Shown piece by piece: positions 34,545 through 46,577 of a DNA stretch of 64,000 nucleotides (position 1 is the stretch's first letter; every line of letters begins with the position of its first letter). Source of the stretch: Boesenbergia rotunda (Eukaryota > Streptophyta > Magnoliopsida > Zingiberales > Zingiberaceae); NCBI GenBank assembly GCA_024364735.1, contig JAGFNQ010002317.1, forward strand, positions 202,264 through 266,263, in the 5' to 3' direction. A model generated the notes under the pieces. The model worked only from the letters and a program-made list of their open reading frames with translations, had not been told where the DNA came from and did not search any database. The translations under genes and the position numbers were made by a program.

Positions 34545-35918
34545 TCTGGACGACCCATTCTCTTCCTAAGCAGACGTCACTTTTACTTAACCTTAACTTA
34601 CTTATTCTTAGCCTTAGGTTACAACTACTTAACTTCCCTTAACTTGCTCTGAATTTTTTTCTTTAAAACAAAAAACTTGGAAATACTTGCACATGGGAAC
34701 TTTCATATAATTTTCATGCTCAATCATGCTTGAAAACATTTACTTACATCAAAACACTTGCAAACTTAACATGCTCATGATTTCTTTTTAGACTTAATAC
34801 TTATCCATTTTCATACTTTAAAACACTAACTTCCTTGCTCTTGCTTTTTAACATGCTTGTAACATAACAACATGAACATACATAACAAAACATGTACTTA
34901 ACTGAAAACACTTACATATACTCATATACATCAAAATAATAATCAACTTTCTAGGCCTTGACACTGTACCTGGTATCAATGTACCATTGCGCGCATCCCT
35001 AATAGGTTTCGGGGTAGCGAGCCACCGCACCCTATTAGAGCTTCTTTCTAACTTTCTGTGGGCCTCTCCTATGCCCGGTACATGTCACTTTACAAAAGTA
35101 AAATACTTTCTTACTCATAATATTTATACTTATCAAGCTATCTCATCTTTTTCCATAAATTTGGCACTACAAACCTTTACTTTTCTTACTTGGAACTTTC
35201 ATCGAGCACATTGCGTGCCCTTAACCCAAAACTCATTTTTGGGACTTTTCAAGAACTTGGTCTTATCATGCTTAGATTCACATACACAAAACCTACTCCA
35301 ATTCAAGTTATATGATAAAACATGTATTCTTCAGAAACTTAAATCACACAATAAAATAATATTCTTAAAGCATGCACTTAGATCACAAAATTACGGTTCT
35401 ACAACGAGAAACTACATACGAAACTACTTCTATTGCAGGTGAGTGATCTACTTACCCTTTGTTTGAAGAAAACTCACTAAGTATATGGTAAAATCCTAGC
35501 GTAGCACTCCTTTTCTCTTCCCTTGCGAAAATCCTCACTCCTTGGCCCTAGGGAAGAAAGCCCTAGGTTCTCTACTCAAGAGGAAGAAGAAGGAGGAAGT
35601 AAACCTTTGTTTTCTCCCTGTTTTCGCAGCCTCCTCTTGCCCTTGTTTCCGCCGACTCCCTGACCTAAAGGGGATTTAACGCAACTTAAGCGGAAGTTGA
35701 AACATCTCTTCATGAAAAAGACTTACTCGCCTATAACATTAATTTGCTTCATCTTTTTTTGTGCTTGATAACCTCGACCTTCTGGCCAGCCGAGCTCACT
35801 TAAGGATCACGCTTGCCGCGTGGTCGCGAGGTCAAACCTCCATCCGACCCTTTAATTTTTTTATTTCAAAAAATTCAGAAAAATTCCTAATAATTCATGA
35901 AAATTATTGGGTGTTACA
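34545..35918 (-). repeat. Gypsy 5' LTR, 1,374 bp, internally deleted
   Basis: Collinear with 27960-30125 but lacking about 780 bp; the join lies at about 34677 in aaaaaact-tggaaatac. Its inner end is mutated (TCTGGACGACCC against TGTGATGACCC). The outer end GTGTTACA is intact. Confidence 0.92.
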
Positions 35919-35923
35919 TTTCC

Positions 35924-37223
35924 AAATATTTTGCATAAGTATCTTCTCCGCACACTGGACATGCATAATAACCATGTGTAGTACATCCACTAAGGTTACC
36001 ATAGGCAGGAAAGTCATTAATGGTTCATAATAAGACTGCTTTAAGAGTGAATAACTGTATTCGATAAGCATCATAGACACCATCAACTCCTTCCCACAAT
36101 TGTTGCAAATCTTCAACTAGCACCTCGAGATAGACATCTATATCATTTCCTGGCTATTTAGGCCCTGAAATGAGCATAGTTAGCATAATGAATTTCCTCT
36201 TCATACACATGTTTGGAGGCAGATTATAGGTGACTAACATGATTGGCCAGCAGCCATACTTACTACTAAGGTTGTTGTAAGGATTAATGCCATCAGCTGC
36301 AAGTGCTAGGCGAAGATTTCTTGGCTCACTTTCAAAGTCAGGCCACATATGATCCACCAACTTCTAGGATGGTGAATCAGCTGGATGACGTAACTGACCA
36401 GCAACTCCTCTGGTTTCTGCATGCCATGTTAAATTTTTTGAGGTCTCTAAAGATTTAAACATGTGCTTAAATCTTGGTATAGGAGGGAAATACCACACGA
36501 CCTTGGCAGGAACACCTTTCTTCTCAATGTTCTTCTTAGTTAGCTTCCACCGACACAAGCCACATTTAGGGCAACTTACACAGTCTTTATATTGCTTCCT
36601 ATAAAGAATGCAATCATTGGAACAAGCATGAATCTTTTCATGAGTCAACGCAAACAACTCAATGTCTTTTTTACATCATACATTTTTGATGGCAGATTGT
36701 GATTATCTGGCAACATATCCCCAAAATCCATTAGTAAATCTAAAAATAAAGCATCACTCATCCCATGCCTTGCTTTAGTATTGTACAGTTTCACAAGTGC
36801 ACTCAACTTTGTATAACGTTTACATCCATTGTATAACGGCTTCTCTACATCCTCCAAAAATTTCATAAATGCTTCTGGATTTTCTGTATAGTTATCATAT
36901 GCTGCCTGACACATATTAGCAATTTCAAAATCATCGTGATAATTATCAATTGGCTCCTGGTTGGTACTCAAATTTACTCTATCATTTTCAACAGACTCAC
37001 CATGCCAAATCCAATTTATGTAATTTTGACTGAAACCATGGAAATAAAGATGCTCTTGAATGGACTTAACCAATTCTTTTTTAAGATTTATACATTTGCA
37101 ACAAGGACAATGAATTAAATTAGGGTCAATATGAGGATTCTGTAAACAACCGCTAATGAATTGTTCCACACCCTCTTCATACTGTTTAGACCTTCTATCA
37201 GATTGAATCCAAGATTTATCCAT
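35924..37223 (-). pseudogene. CACTA TNP2 transposase, N-terminal part
   Basis: It starts MDKSWIQSDRRSKQYEEGVE, the transposase-associated domain typical of plant CACTA proteins, with the CPCCKC metal-binding cluster (IHCPCCKCINLKK). It continues with DMLPDNHNLPSKMYDVKKTL, then in another frame THEKIHACSNDCILYRKQYK, DCVSCPKCG, TRGVAGQLRHPADSPS, LALAADGINPYNNLSSKYGC and PPNMCMKRKFIMLTMLISGP. A frameshift lies near 36655. Stops at 36364-36366 (Trp expected), 36154-36156 (Gln) and 36025-36027 (Trp) are of the C-to-T type. The frame is cut at 35923 by the gypsy element and resumes at 27954. Confidence 0.93.
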
Positions 37224-37465
37224 TTCGGTCCAGTAAAATCACAAAAAAAGTAAATGAGTTCTTTCCCCTAAACTCTTAATTTCAAATTTCGAGCAGAAAA
37301 TCATAAAAACAAACAAAAATAATAATTCGAAGAATTTTGAAAAATACTCAGTAGATGGGCAGCATAATTGTACAAAAAAAAATAATAAAGACATAATTTT
37401 TATCAAAAAAAATTTATCAGTTTAATACAAATTTAGGAACCCAAAATAAGTTCCTGTCTACAGGA

Positions 37466-39131
37466 TGTGGGGACCGGTGACGTCGATAGAGGGGGGGATA
37501 TCGACTCGTTAAAACGTTTGCGGAAAGTGTGGAAAACTCATCATTCGATTGTTATTCTAATCAAAGAGTTAGTAGCATAGAGGAAAATAACAAGGAACGA
37601 AAAAGCAATCAACAGAGTGCACACGGGATTTTTTACTTGGTTCCCAACCCCCCGGGGTCAGTACGTCCAAGGCCTAAGCACAGGAAACGCCCGTCCACTA
37701 ATGGTCTCCTTTCCGGACTTTCCGGAGGCGGAGAAACCCGTCTAACAGTGCAAGATTTACAATCAAAAATATAAAAGAAATTATGTGCATAAAGTAAATC
37801 AAACCAAACAGAGAGTCGAAGACTTGGCCGATCTAGAACTCCGAAGTGCCGCACACTTCCTCCCGAAGCTTCCTTGGTTGCAGAGCTTCATCGTTAGCAT
37901 TATATCGTCACTCGAAATGCTCAGAATGATCATGGAAATCTTGTTTTGAGTTGAGGGGTCGAAGCCCCTTTTATAGCTTTGTCTGGGGCGCCTGTGATGC
38001 TATGGGGCGCCAAATAACCCTAGTCAAACCTCATCCTTCGCGCCGAACTCACAGCAGTTGATAAGGCACAGTCCAAGGCACCCTAGACCCTCCAGGGCGC
38101 CTGAATGACTCAGGCACCTGGCATCCAGGGCGCCTGGGTGCTCTTGGGCGCCTGTGGTCATTCAGGTGCCCAGGAGCAGCCTTCCAGCTGTTTCCTGTGT
38201 GTGTTTGCCTGTTTTGTCTCCAATTCTAGGTACCTGCAAGATACAAAAACACAAGACAAACACATGTATATCCTTAGCCTTAAAGAATTGGTTCTGACTT
38301 CGGATTCCCGACAAAACCCTAGGTCGAACCGACACCGATGTTCCCATCCCGGGGGAACGTGCCTTTCACCTACTCCTCTCAGGAGACGGTTGCCACCTGG
38401 CCCATCCGGTTGGACTTTTACCCAGCTTTACTCACCAGGACTTTTGCCCAATAAAAAGGAGCCTTTTATTGTAATGACCCGGCCCATTTGGTGGCCCGGC
38501 CCATTCGGCGACCCCTTATTTTTTTGTGGGTCGTCGACCGTCAACCGTCGACCGTGTCGTTACCATACTAGGTCTTCCCACCGCCTGGTCGGTCGATTTT
38601 TGCCTTCCCAGGATTCGAACCCTAGACCCAAGCTTATGTCTAGTTCTTTATGAATCCTGGTAACCAATTGAGCTAACCAGGATTCATAAAGAACTAGACT
38701 TAAGCCTGGGTCTAGGGTTCGAATCCTGGGAAGGCAAAAATCCACCGACCAGGCGGTGGGAAGACCTAGTATGGTAACGACACAGTCGATGGTCGATGGT
38801 CGACGACCCACAAAAAAATAAGGGTCGCCAAATGGGCCGCCAAATGAGCCGAGTCGTTACACAGCCCTCGTCCAGGACTTATTGCCCAATTTCTCAAATC
38901 AGGACTTCGGTGCCCAGCCCGGGGCCAGGAATTAGTGCCCAATCCATGATCAGGACTTAGTGCCCAATTCTTCGAACCAGGACTTATTGCCTAGGTTAAC
39001 TAGGACTTTTCTTTACTTTAGTACTCCTTGCTTGACTAATCCTTCCTTGTTCAATGTATCACTAACTTAAGCATATTGTTAAACATTGAAACACTAAGAG
39101 GAGGACATCACTGATGCATCTTGCACCAACA
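37466..39131 (-). repeat. Y 3' LTR, enlarged by a foldback insertion
   Basis: Homologous to 42897-44263 along its length. Between about 38457 and 38870 it holds a 392-bp foldback with short filler, in place of about 150 bp of the ccaggactt minisatellite of the other LTR. A TATA box on the minus strand (GCTATAAAAGGGG) lies at about 37965-37978 and GGCGCC palindromes lie just upstream of it (37984-38170). Confidence 0.92.
38470..38861. mobile_element. 392-bp foldback element with Pol III-type A and B boxes
   Basis: Arms 38470-38661 and 38676-38861 are reverse complements over about 190 bp with few mismatches, around a 14-nt loop. Outer ends read TGTAA(T/C)GAC(C/T)CGGC(C/T)C. The minus strand of the loop region contains TAGCTCAATTGG (38664-38675), a perfect A-box. 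GGTTCGAATCC, a perfect B-box, is present in both arms (minus 38611-38621, plus 38716-38726). A to B spacing on the minus strand is about 42 nt, as in tRNA-derived SINE promoters. No complete tRNA fold is seen. Confidence 0.88.
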
Positions 39132-42100
39132 ATCTCCCCCTTTTTGATGTTTGACAATATCTTAAGTTAGATTGGATTAAAGGGCTAAGTTATAATCCTT
39201 GGGATAAAATGGAAAATTGATCTAAGTTTTGAAAACACATTTTGATCCTTTGGGAAAAAATTTCTAACTTCAGCTCTCTATCCTTTGGGAGAAAGAAAAA
39301 ATTTCTAACTTAAACTCACTCTCCTCCCGTTTTTAAAAAACATTTTGATTTTCATTTTGAGCCTTTGGGAAGAAGAAAAAAATTTCTAACTTAAGCTCAC
39401 TCTCCCCCTTTGTCATACATCAAAAAATGACAAAATGAAGTTGCACCAACAAAGATAATTAGAAAAAAAATTCTTTTTGAAAGTACGCAGTATAAATTTT
39501 AAAAGAAACAGTTTTTGAAACTCTACCCTTTTTTATTTTGAAACAGATTAAGTACTAGTAAAGCATTATAAAAAGAACCAAGCACTTAGATTGCACCTAA
39601 AATATGCACTTTAGAAAATATGATATACTTTCAAAGTTTTACTTAGAATTTTCACTTTAAAAAATATGCACTTTTTTTAAAAAAAATCACTTAGACAAAT
39701 ATAGTGCACTTTGAAAAATATTGTGCAAAAACTTGTATTTTGAAGGATATTTTACACTTCAAATGTTAGTACTTTGAAAAATATTGGAAACAATTGTTCT
39801 ATGAAAAATCTTGCACTTAACACATATTTTTTTTCAAAAAAATATTGTACTTAGTATTTTGAAAAATATTAAAAAAAAAACAATTTGAAAAATATTTTGC
39901 ACTTAACAATATTAGCACTTTGGGAAATATTTGTACTTTGAGAAATATTTGTACTTTGAAAACTATTAGTACTTTTGAAAAGTATTTGTACTTTGAAAAA
40001 TATTAGTACTTTGAAAACTATTAGTACTTTTGAAAAGTATTTGTACTTTGAAAATTATTAGTACTTTGAAAATTAATAGTACTTTTGAAAAATATTATAA
40101 CTTTGAAAACTATTTTTACTTTTGAAAACACAATATTTTACTTGACTTGGTTTCATTTCCAGTCTGACACAATCCTAGGAAACCTTGTTGACTACAAGGA
40201 TATTTCCCTAAGTATCCTGGAAATTCTCCAAACTCAAGTAAATATTATTTTCAAAAGTGATTTCAAAAAAATAAGTTTTTGAAAGTGATAGTATAAAAAA
40301 ATGATTTAAAATGGTAGTATTTTGAAAGGGAAAATGCTTATGTTTTCAAAAGGATTTTGAAAAATAGTGTATGAAAACATATTATTTTGAAATGTTCAAT
40401 AATTCTTTTAATTTGACCTCCCCCTAAACTTGACACAATCCTTGTAAGCTTGTTGACTACAAGTACTCTTCCTCCCAGTCTTTAGGGTTTGGTTCAGACC
40501 AAAAGAATTATCTAATAATTTCAAAAGATAATTGTCAGAACTAATTTCTTTTGATTTAGACTCCTCCTAAATTTGATACATCCTCTGTGTCTTTAGGGCT
40601 TATCAAAATCAAAAGTACAATTTTGAACAACAATTTGGGTATGGTAATTTTCAAGGAGATAATTTTCGAAAACACAACTTGGAATGATGATAATTTTTAA
40701 AGCATAAGCCTTTTCGAAAAACATAAGTGATAGTAATTTTTAAAGCATAGTTTTTGAAAGATTAAAAAAACTTTTAAAAGAATAAAAACACTCCCCCTGT
40801 ATCTGACACCGTTTGACTCTATCTAAGTGCCTTAAGGGACTTTAGTGTTGACCTAAGAGGCTTGTGTCTAATTGTGTAGGTCAAACACTTTTTTAAAAGG
40901 ATATAATTTTGAAAATTTATAATATATAAACAACCAGACAAGCATGAAATCCATAAAAATATTATTATGTCAAAGCACTATTTTGAAAATAGTTTTTTAG
41001 AAAAATATTCTAAGAATTTTGAAAAATAATTTTTGAAAAGCATTTTTTAATTTATTAGTCCTTAACATCTCACCCATTCTAAATATCTCAGTACAAGCAA
41101 GCATGGTTGCCTTATGGGTGTATCGTGAGATGCTTGAATAATTTTCTTTTGAATTATCGTTAAATCTAAGATTTAATCGAAACTTGTGTTAGATTCAAAT
41201 TTATCAAATAGTAAATTGAATTTGAGTTTCGATAATCGGCTTCCAGGTCTTGGCGAGGCACAGAGGCCTTCTTTGGCCTAGCCTTATTGGAGCAACAACC
41301 CTTTCCTTGACAAAGCCTTTTACCGAACTTCATTTTCAAATTATTTCTTGAAAAATTTTGGTCTACCTAGCTTAGGGTTTGGATCGGTAGCTTTGGCTAG
41401 TTCCACCAGACTAAACAGACCAAGTAGGGTACACCTTACCCCACTTGACCTTATTAGAAGGGCTTCCCTAACGTACTATCATCTCACCTCCACCTAATAC
41501 TATATTATTCAAGTTTTAATTAGTCTTTTTCCTATAACTATTCTAAATCATGCATAAGATTAAACATGAATGACATGGCGATATATATATATACAAAAAT
41601 AGCAAATGCATGAGCATGACATTATGCATGATTCAATCAAGTTCAGACATTTTTAATTAAGTTTCTAATAATGTATCAAATTCCTGATTTGATACATATT
41701 GTGTGAACCCGCGAATATGCCAACCCACTTTGACATATTTAATTTTATTAAATTTATTGTTGCAGTTGGGTAAGATTTTAATTAATTTGGGCTTAAGTTA
41801 TTAAGATTTAATTTGATTTGAGTTTCAAAATTTCTGGGTTAATTAAAAGTTGTGGGTTTAATTTCATCATTTTCATTATTTCAAAAATATCTGATTTATC
41901 ACTATTTCTTCTTCATTTAATTTTTCAAGCTTTTCTAACACTTCCGCTTTGTTTGAATTTTTGTAAATTTTATTAACTGTAACCTTGATCCTAGAAAATT
42001 CATCTTTCTCCTCATCATCAAGATTATATCCTTCTATATCTTCATAATAAGTGGAGTAGTTTTCAGGGCTACTAGTTAATGTTTATAATTATTTCAGGAT

Positions 42101-42275
42101 TAACCAAAAAATTAATAATTCAATTATTATCTAAAAAATTTCATCTCCACTATCCTCAGAAATATCAGAGTTAATTTCATCCTTATTCTCAGAAATATCT
42201 TCAGAAAAATTGTCCTTATCCACAGAAATATCTTCAATATTTTAGACTTATTTCCAATATTTTCAGAATTAATTT
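39132..42275 (-). other. Y interior, AT-rich, no recognised gene
   Basis: Between about 39560 and 40420 a degenerate array of gtactttgaaaaatatta-like units (about 18-20 bp) fills the sequence. At about 41060-41480 a stretch resembles, in reverse complement, the spacer of element Z at about 53520-53760 (shared words around 'tagttccaccagactaa' and 'cagaccaagtaggg'). No ORF longer than about 65 codons has any recognisable motif. Confidence 0.7.
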
Positions 42276-42870
42276 CTAAATTATCCTTAATATTATTAGA
42301 ATTAATTTCAGTATTAAAATTTTCAGAAATATTTTCAGTATTATCCTTAAAATTTTCAGAAATATTTCAATATTATTCTTAAAATTTTCAGAATTAACTT
42401 TAGAAATTATTGCATTGACATTGAAGATTAAACGATTAATTTCTGATATTTTAGTATTATCTACTTTTGATAATTGGTCATGAAAGATATTGATTTGACT
42501 ATGCAATAATTCTAATTTTTCAAAAAATTATCTAACTTATCATCATAAGACAGTGTAGGAATTTGAAAAACTTTACGAACGTACATTTTTCGTACCTTTG
42601 ACAGACACTGATTCTTGTAGTGTCTGTGCTTTTGACATTTGAAGCATTTTATATGGCTCTTATCCCTCCGGACTCCTGGTGCCAGTACCTCCTTTGTCGT
42701 TGGTGGTGTAAATCGAGTCTTATAAGTAGGACACTAGTTTTTATAGTGTCCTCTCTCCCTGCACATGAAACATATAATATGAAATTAAAAAATACCTGAT
42801 TCACCCCTGGGCTCCCCCTCAACTCCTGGCGTCTTTACTCCATCAGTTGTTAGTCCGGTGAAGAGCTACC
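42276..42870 (-). pseudogene. Y gag remnant with two CCHC zinc knuckles
   Basis: Reading the minus strand from the primer binding site, a knuckle CFMCRERGHYKN-C (about 42730-42775; the Gln before the last Cys is a TAG stop) is followed by CFKCQKHRHYKNQC (about 42600-42650). Both fit CX2CX4HX4C. Further on is an Ile/Lys/Asn-rich frame (42276-42506, ISEINRLIFNVNAIISKVNS). The gag capsid domain that should precede the knuckles is missing, since they start about 100 bp after the primer binding site. Zinc knuckles bind element RNA. Confidence 0.65.
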
Positions 42871-42883
42871 AGACTCTGATACC

Positions 42884-42894
42884 ACTTGTGGGGA
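42884..42894 (-). other. Y primer binding site
   Basis: The minus strand reads TGGTATCAGAG, 2 nt inside the 5' LTR edge. Confidence 0.9.
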
Positions 42895-42896
42895 CC

Positions 42897-44263
42897 GGTG
42901 CCGTCTATCGACTCGTTAAAACTTTTGCGGAAAGCGTGGAAAACTCGTCATTCGATTGTTCGTTCTAATCAAAGAGTTAGTAGCACAATGAAAAATAACA
43001 AGGAACGAAAAAGCAATCAACAGAGTGCACACGGGATTTTTTACTTGGTTCCCAACCCCCCAGGATCAGTACGTCCAAGGCCTAAGCACAGGAAATGCCC
43101 GTCCACTAATGGTCTCCTTTCCAGACTTTCAGGAGGCGGAGAAACCTGTCTTACAGTGCAAGATTTACAATCAAAAATATAAAAGAAATTAAGTGCATAA
43201 AGTAAATCAAACCAAACAGAGAGTCGAAGACTTGGCCGATCTGGAACTCCAAAGTGCTGCGCACTTCCTCCCGGAGCTTCCTTGGTCGTAGAGCTTCGTT
43301 GTTAGCATTCTATCGTCACTCAGAATGATCTTGGAATTCTTGTTTTGAGTTGAAGGGTCGAAGCCCCTTTTATAGCTTTGTCTGGGGCGCCTGTGATGCT
43401 ATGGGGTGCCTGTGATGCTATGGGGCGCCTCATAACCCTAGTCAAACCTCATCCTTCGCGCCAAACTCGCAGCAGTTGATAAGGCCCAGTCCAGGTGCCC
43501 TAGACCTTCCAGGGCGCATGAATGACTCAGGCGCCTGGCATCCAAGGCGCCTGGGTGTCTTGGGCGCCTGTGTTCATTCAAGCGCCCAGGAGCAGCCTTC
43601 CAGTTGTTTCCTGTGTATTTTGCCTGTTTTGCCTCCAATTCTAGGTACCTGCAAGATACAAAAACACAAGACAAACACATGTATATCCTTAGCCTTAAAG
43701 AATTGGTTCTGACATCGGATTTCTCACGAACCCCTAGGTCAAACCGACACCGATGTTCCCATCCCGAGGGAACGCACCTTTCACCTACTCCTCTCAGGAG
43801 ACGGTTGCCACCCGGCCCATCGGGTTGGACTTTTGCCCAGCTTTACTCACCAGGACTTTTGCCCAATCTTACGACCAGGACTTCATACCCAGTCCACGAC
43901 CAGGACTTATTGACCAGCTTCACTTAGCAGGACTTTTGCCCAGCTTCACTCACCAAGACTTCGTGCCCAGTCCACGACCAGGTCTTATTGCCCAACTCTA
44001 TATCATGACTTCGATGCCCAGCCCTCGGCCAGGACTTATTGCCCAATTCCTCGAATAGGGACTTCGGTGCCCAGCCCGCGACCAGGACTTAGTGCCCAAT
44101 TCTTCGAACCAGGACTTATTGCCTAGGTTAACTAGGACTTTTCTTTACTTTGGTTCTCCTTTCTTGACTAACCTTTCCTTGTTCAATGTATCACTAACTT
44201 AAACATATTGCTAAACATTGAAACACTTAGAGGAGGACATCACTGATGCATCTTGCACCAACA
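42897..44263 (-). repeat. Y 5' LTR, 1,367 bp
   Basis: Minus strand TGTTGGTGCAAGATGC ... GGTCCCCACA. The minus-strand TATA box (TATAAAAGGGG) is at 43364-43374. Directly upstream of it (43384-43580) are five GGCGCC palindromes. Between about 43850 and 44130 there is a minisatellite of about 30 bp with the core ccaggacttattgcccaa. Confidence 0.93.
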
Positions 44264-44268
44264 CACGA

Positions 44269-45500
44269 TTAATTAAAAACTTTGTCAGAATATAGCTTTT
44301 GGGTACTTTTTAAATTAACCCTTATAGTTTTTAAAATACCAATTTAATTTATCAGGAAAACTATTTTTCTTTTGGCAATATGCAATATCAAGTTCTAATT
44401 TTTGAACTAAGTTTTTAAATTGTCAATTTCATTTTTCAAAATATCAGAAGAGGATGTAAGTGTCAATTATTTTTTAATTTCAAATTTTCTTTTTCTAATC
44501 TACCATTAGATTTGAGCAAGGCTTTAACTCCTACATACAACTGATCATGAGGAAGAAAACAAACCTCACTTACCGGGTGCTTTCGAAAAGCGAGGTTCCT
44601 ACTTCGTCGTCACTTTCTTTGACGTCTCTCCCCCTTCATCAGTGCTCCCATCTTGATGATTTGCCATCAGTGCAAGTCCCTCGTATTCTCGACCTTCCAA
44701 CTTTTCTAATGAGGACTCGTCCAGGTGGCCTTCAGTGCCTTTTTCTTTTTGGCTGGTTCTTGAGTTTAGGACACTGATCCTTCAGGTGTCCCTCTTCGTT
44801 GCAGTTGTAGCATTTGATAATTCGCTTCTTTGGAGACCGTCTTCTTTTCTGTGTTCCTGAAAATTTGTTGCTTTAAAAGAACTTACCATTTTTGTTGTTT
44901 CTTCGTCATTCGAGGATTCCCATCGAGTTGGATCTTCCTGGTGTTTAGTGCGATGATGTATGCTTTCTTATTCTTTTCAACAAAACGAGATCCGTGAAGC
45001 TCCAAAGTAGAAAACAATTGCTCTAATGTACTTACCTCTAAATCTTTCAAAATGAAATACGCGTCCATTACCGATGTCCATTTCGGGGTTCTCGGAAACG
45101 CATTTAAGATGTACCTTTGAGCATCGCGACTTGTTACCTTTTCTTCGAGGTTCCCAAGGTCCATGATTAGTTCTTTTACCTTGGCGTGTAGATGTGCAAC
45201 TAATTCTCCATCTTCCATCGGAGTTTTGTTAGTTGGCTTCGAAGGAGGTCTTGTCGTAGCAGTTTTTCCTCTGAGGTACCTTCATGCAATTCTAGGAATT
45301 TCTCCCAAGCTCTTTTGTCAAGTTGTAATTCCCGATGTGGTTGACTTTTGTGTGGGAAAAATGGCTAGCAGATGAAATTCTGCTCTTCTATTTGCTACAA
45401 AGTTCGCTTGCTCTTTCTTGGTTCACGACTCTACTTCTTTATCCTTGTCATTGTTATCTTTAGGAACTGAAAAATATTTTTCATAATTAGTAGTAGTTCA
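44269..45500 (-). pseudogene. gag of a SIRE-like copia element (X)
   Basis: A capsid-type stretch reads MEDGELVAHLHAKVKELIMD, RYILNAFPRTPKWTSVMDAY and EVSTLEQLFSTLELHGSRFV (44883-45218). A zinc knuckle follows at about 44785-44830 (CYNCNEEGHLKDQC, a perfect CX2CX4HX4C). Downstream the sequence is AT-rich and low in complexity. The frame is broken between the capsid and knuckle parts and upstream of 45218. X's pol is absent: the sequence beyond 44268 is interrupted by element Y. Confidence 0.8.
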
Positions 45501-45637
45501 ATATCAGTTTTAAAAAATACCTGCATTCGGCGCTCCCACATCGCAAACTCCCACTCAAACTTCGGCGGGTAGATTACTTCTCCACCATTTTCTCGAAATT
45601 GCTGCAGTCGGTGATTAGTCCTTCTACAACGACCTTG

Positions 45638-45650
45638 CTCTGATACGACT
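45638..45650 (-). other. X primer binding site, one mismatch
   Basis: The minus strand reads TCGTATCAGAGC next to the LTR; the usual site is TGGTATCAGAGC. Confidence 0.75.
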
Positions 45651-46577
45651 TGTTAGATCGGGTTGGCCTGGCTGAGGGGGGTGAATAGACGGTTATAAAA
45701 TTTATAAAGTGGAGGCACTCGTCTTTTAAAAAGAAACTTGGTCGCAACTGAGAACGTTGCTTCCAAGGTAGTGAACGCTCAATAAATCTCTCCTTATGGC
45801 AGAGAAGCCTTACAACAATAACACGCTTAGACTTTAGAGATTTTACAATTGAATTAATTTATTCTTAAGCTAAAACTCTAACCTAATTATAGCCTAAGAG
45901 AATAAATCTGGATCATTGATTGTTACTGAATTTTCTCTTAACCGTTGATCCATGCAATCTGGATGGTTGATCTTGGATGGCATTAAACTACATCCATTGG
46001 ATCTGATTAAAGAATAAGGTTTTATCCTTTAAGAGATAAAGTTTAATTAAAACTTTATCTTCTGCTTGAGACTTCACTGTTGTGATCTCTAGCTTGTTGA
46101 CTTTGCTCACTATCCCATGTGGTAAGCATAGAGACATGTGTTGGCTGAGGTTCCGGATTTAAGTCCTCTTAACAACAAATAAATCCCCACTTTATTCGGG
46201 TTCCTGGTTTGACTTGGTCAAACTCACCAGCCTTTTTGGTTCTTCGTCTTCTGGGTGATTTCCGGCCAACCTGAGTTAGTCTCACCTGAATCCGACTCCA
46301 GCCTTTCGCCCCTCGAGCGTGCTTCCTACCAGCTTCCCGTCCCTTGGACATCGCGCACGTCCTTCTTGATCCACCGACGTACTCTTCCCCATCTTCCACG
46401 TCCCTCGGATTGCACTGAGCCCGTCGGCTTACTTCCCCGCACAATCCTTCTCGTCTGATACATATTACGCTTGACTTCCTCCATACCTAAGATCCTACAC
46501 ACTTAGCAGAGATATTAGAAAACGCATGACCTAACTTAACCTAGTTGATCACATCAAAACTAACCGGGGTACCAACA
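45651..46577 (-). repeat. X 5' LTR, 927 bp
   Basis: Plus-strand ends TGTTAGATCGGG and GGGTACCAACA. The gaggggggtgaatag stretch near its inner end is typical of SIRE/Maximus-like plant LTRs. Its outer end abuts element Z inside Z's LTR. Confidence 0.85.

Larger units (their letters stand above)
27960..35918 (-). mobile_element. Ty3/gypsy chromovirus retrotransposon inserted in the CACTA transposase
   Basis: 7,959 bp with identical 5-bp target-site duplications TTTCC at 27955-27959 and 35919-35923. Removing it joins the CACTA frame exactly (...YAKYLE-NGKKMSFVG...). Minus-strand order is 5' LTR, primer binding site, gag, protease, RT, RNase H, integrase, chromodomain, 3' LTR, as in Tekay/Del-type chromoviruses. 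Many stops are present in pol, so it is dead. The two LTRs are similar but differ in length (2,166 and 1,374 bp). Confidence 0.95.
37466..44263 (-). mobile_element. Large non-autonomous SIRE-like LTR element (Y)
   Basis: Two LTRs (37466-39131 and 42897-44263) with plus-strand ends TGTGGGGACC and GCACCAACA. A polypurine tract (minus strand CATCAAAAAGGGGGAGAT) abuts the left LTR and a primer binding site abuts the right one, so the element is on the minus strand. The interior is only 3.7 kb and lacks protease, integrase and RT; it has zinc knuckles and long AT-rich repeats. The flanks CAGGA (37461-37465) and CACGA (44264-44268) could be a target-site duplication with one mismatch, but the outer sequences on both sides belong to different elements. 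Confidence 0.88.

Noticed and set aside
38105..38653. 182-codon plus-strand ORF in LTR Y, and a similar one at 43604-43927
   Set aside because: It lies in LTR sequence, is antisense to the element and is made partly of the ccaggactt minisatellite and the foldback arm.
38605..38730. A tRNA gene
   Set aside because: A- and B-boxes are perfect, but no acceptor stem or anticodon arm with proper pairing is visible; the region is a foldback repeat.
37461..44268. CAGGA/CACGA as firm target-site duplication of Y
   Set aside because: One of five bases differs and the two flanks belong to different elements (CACTA side and X gag), so it was kept only as a possibility.
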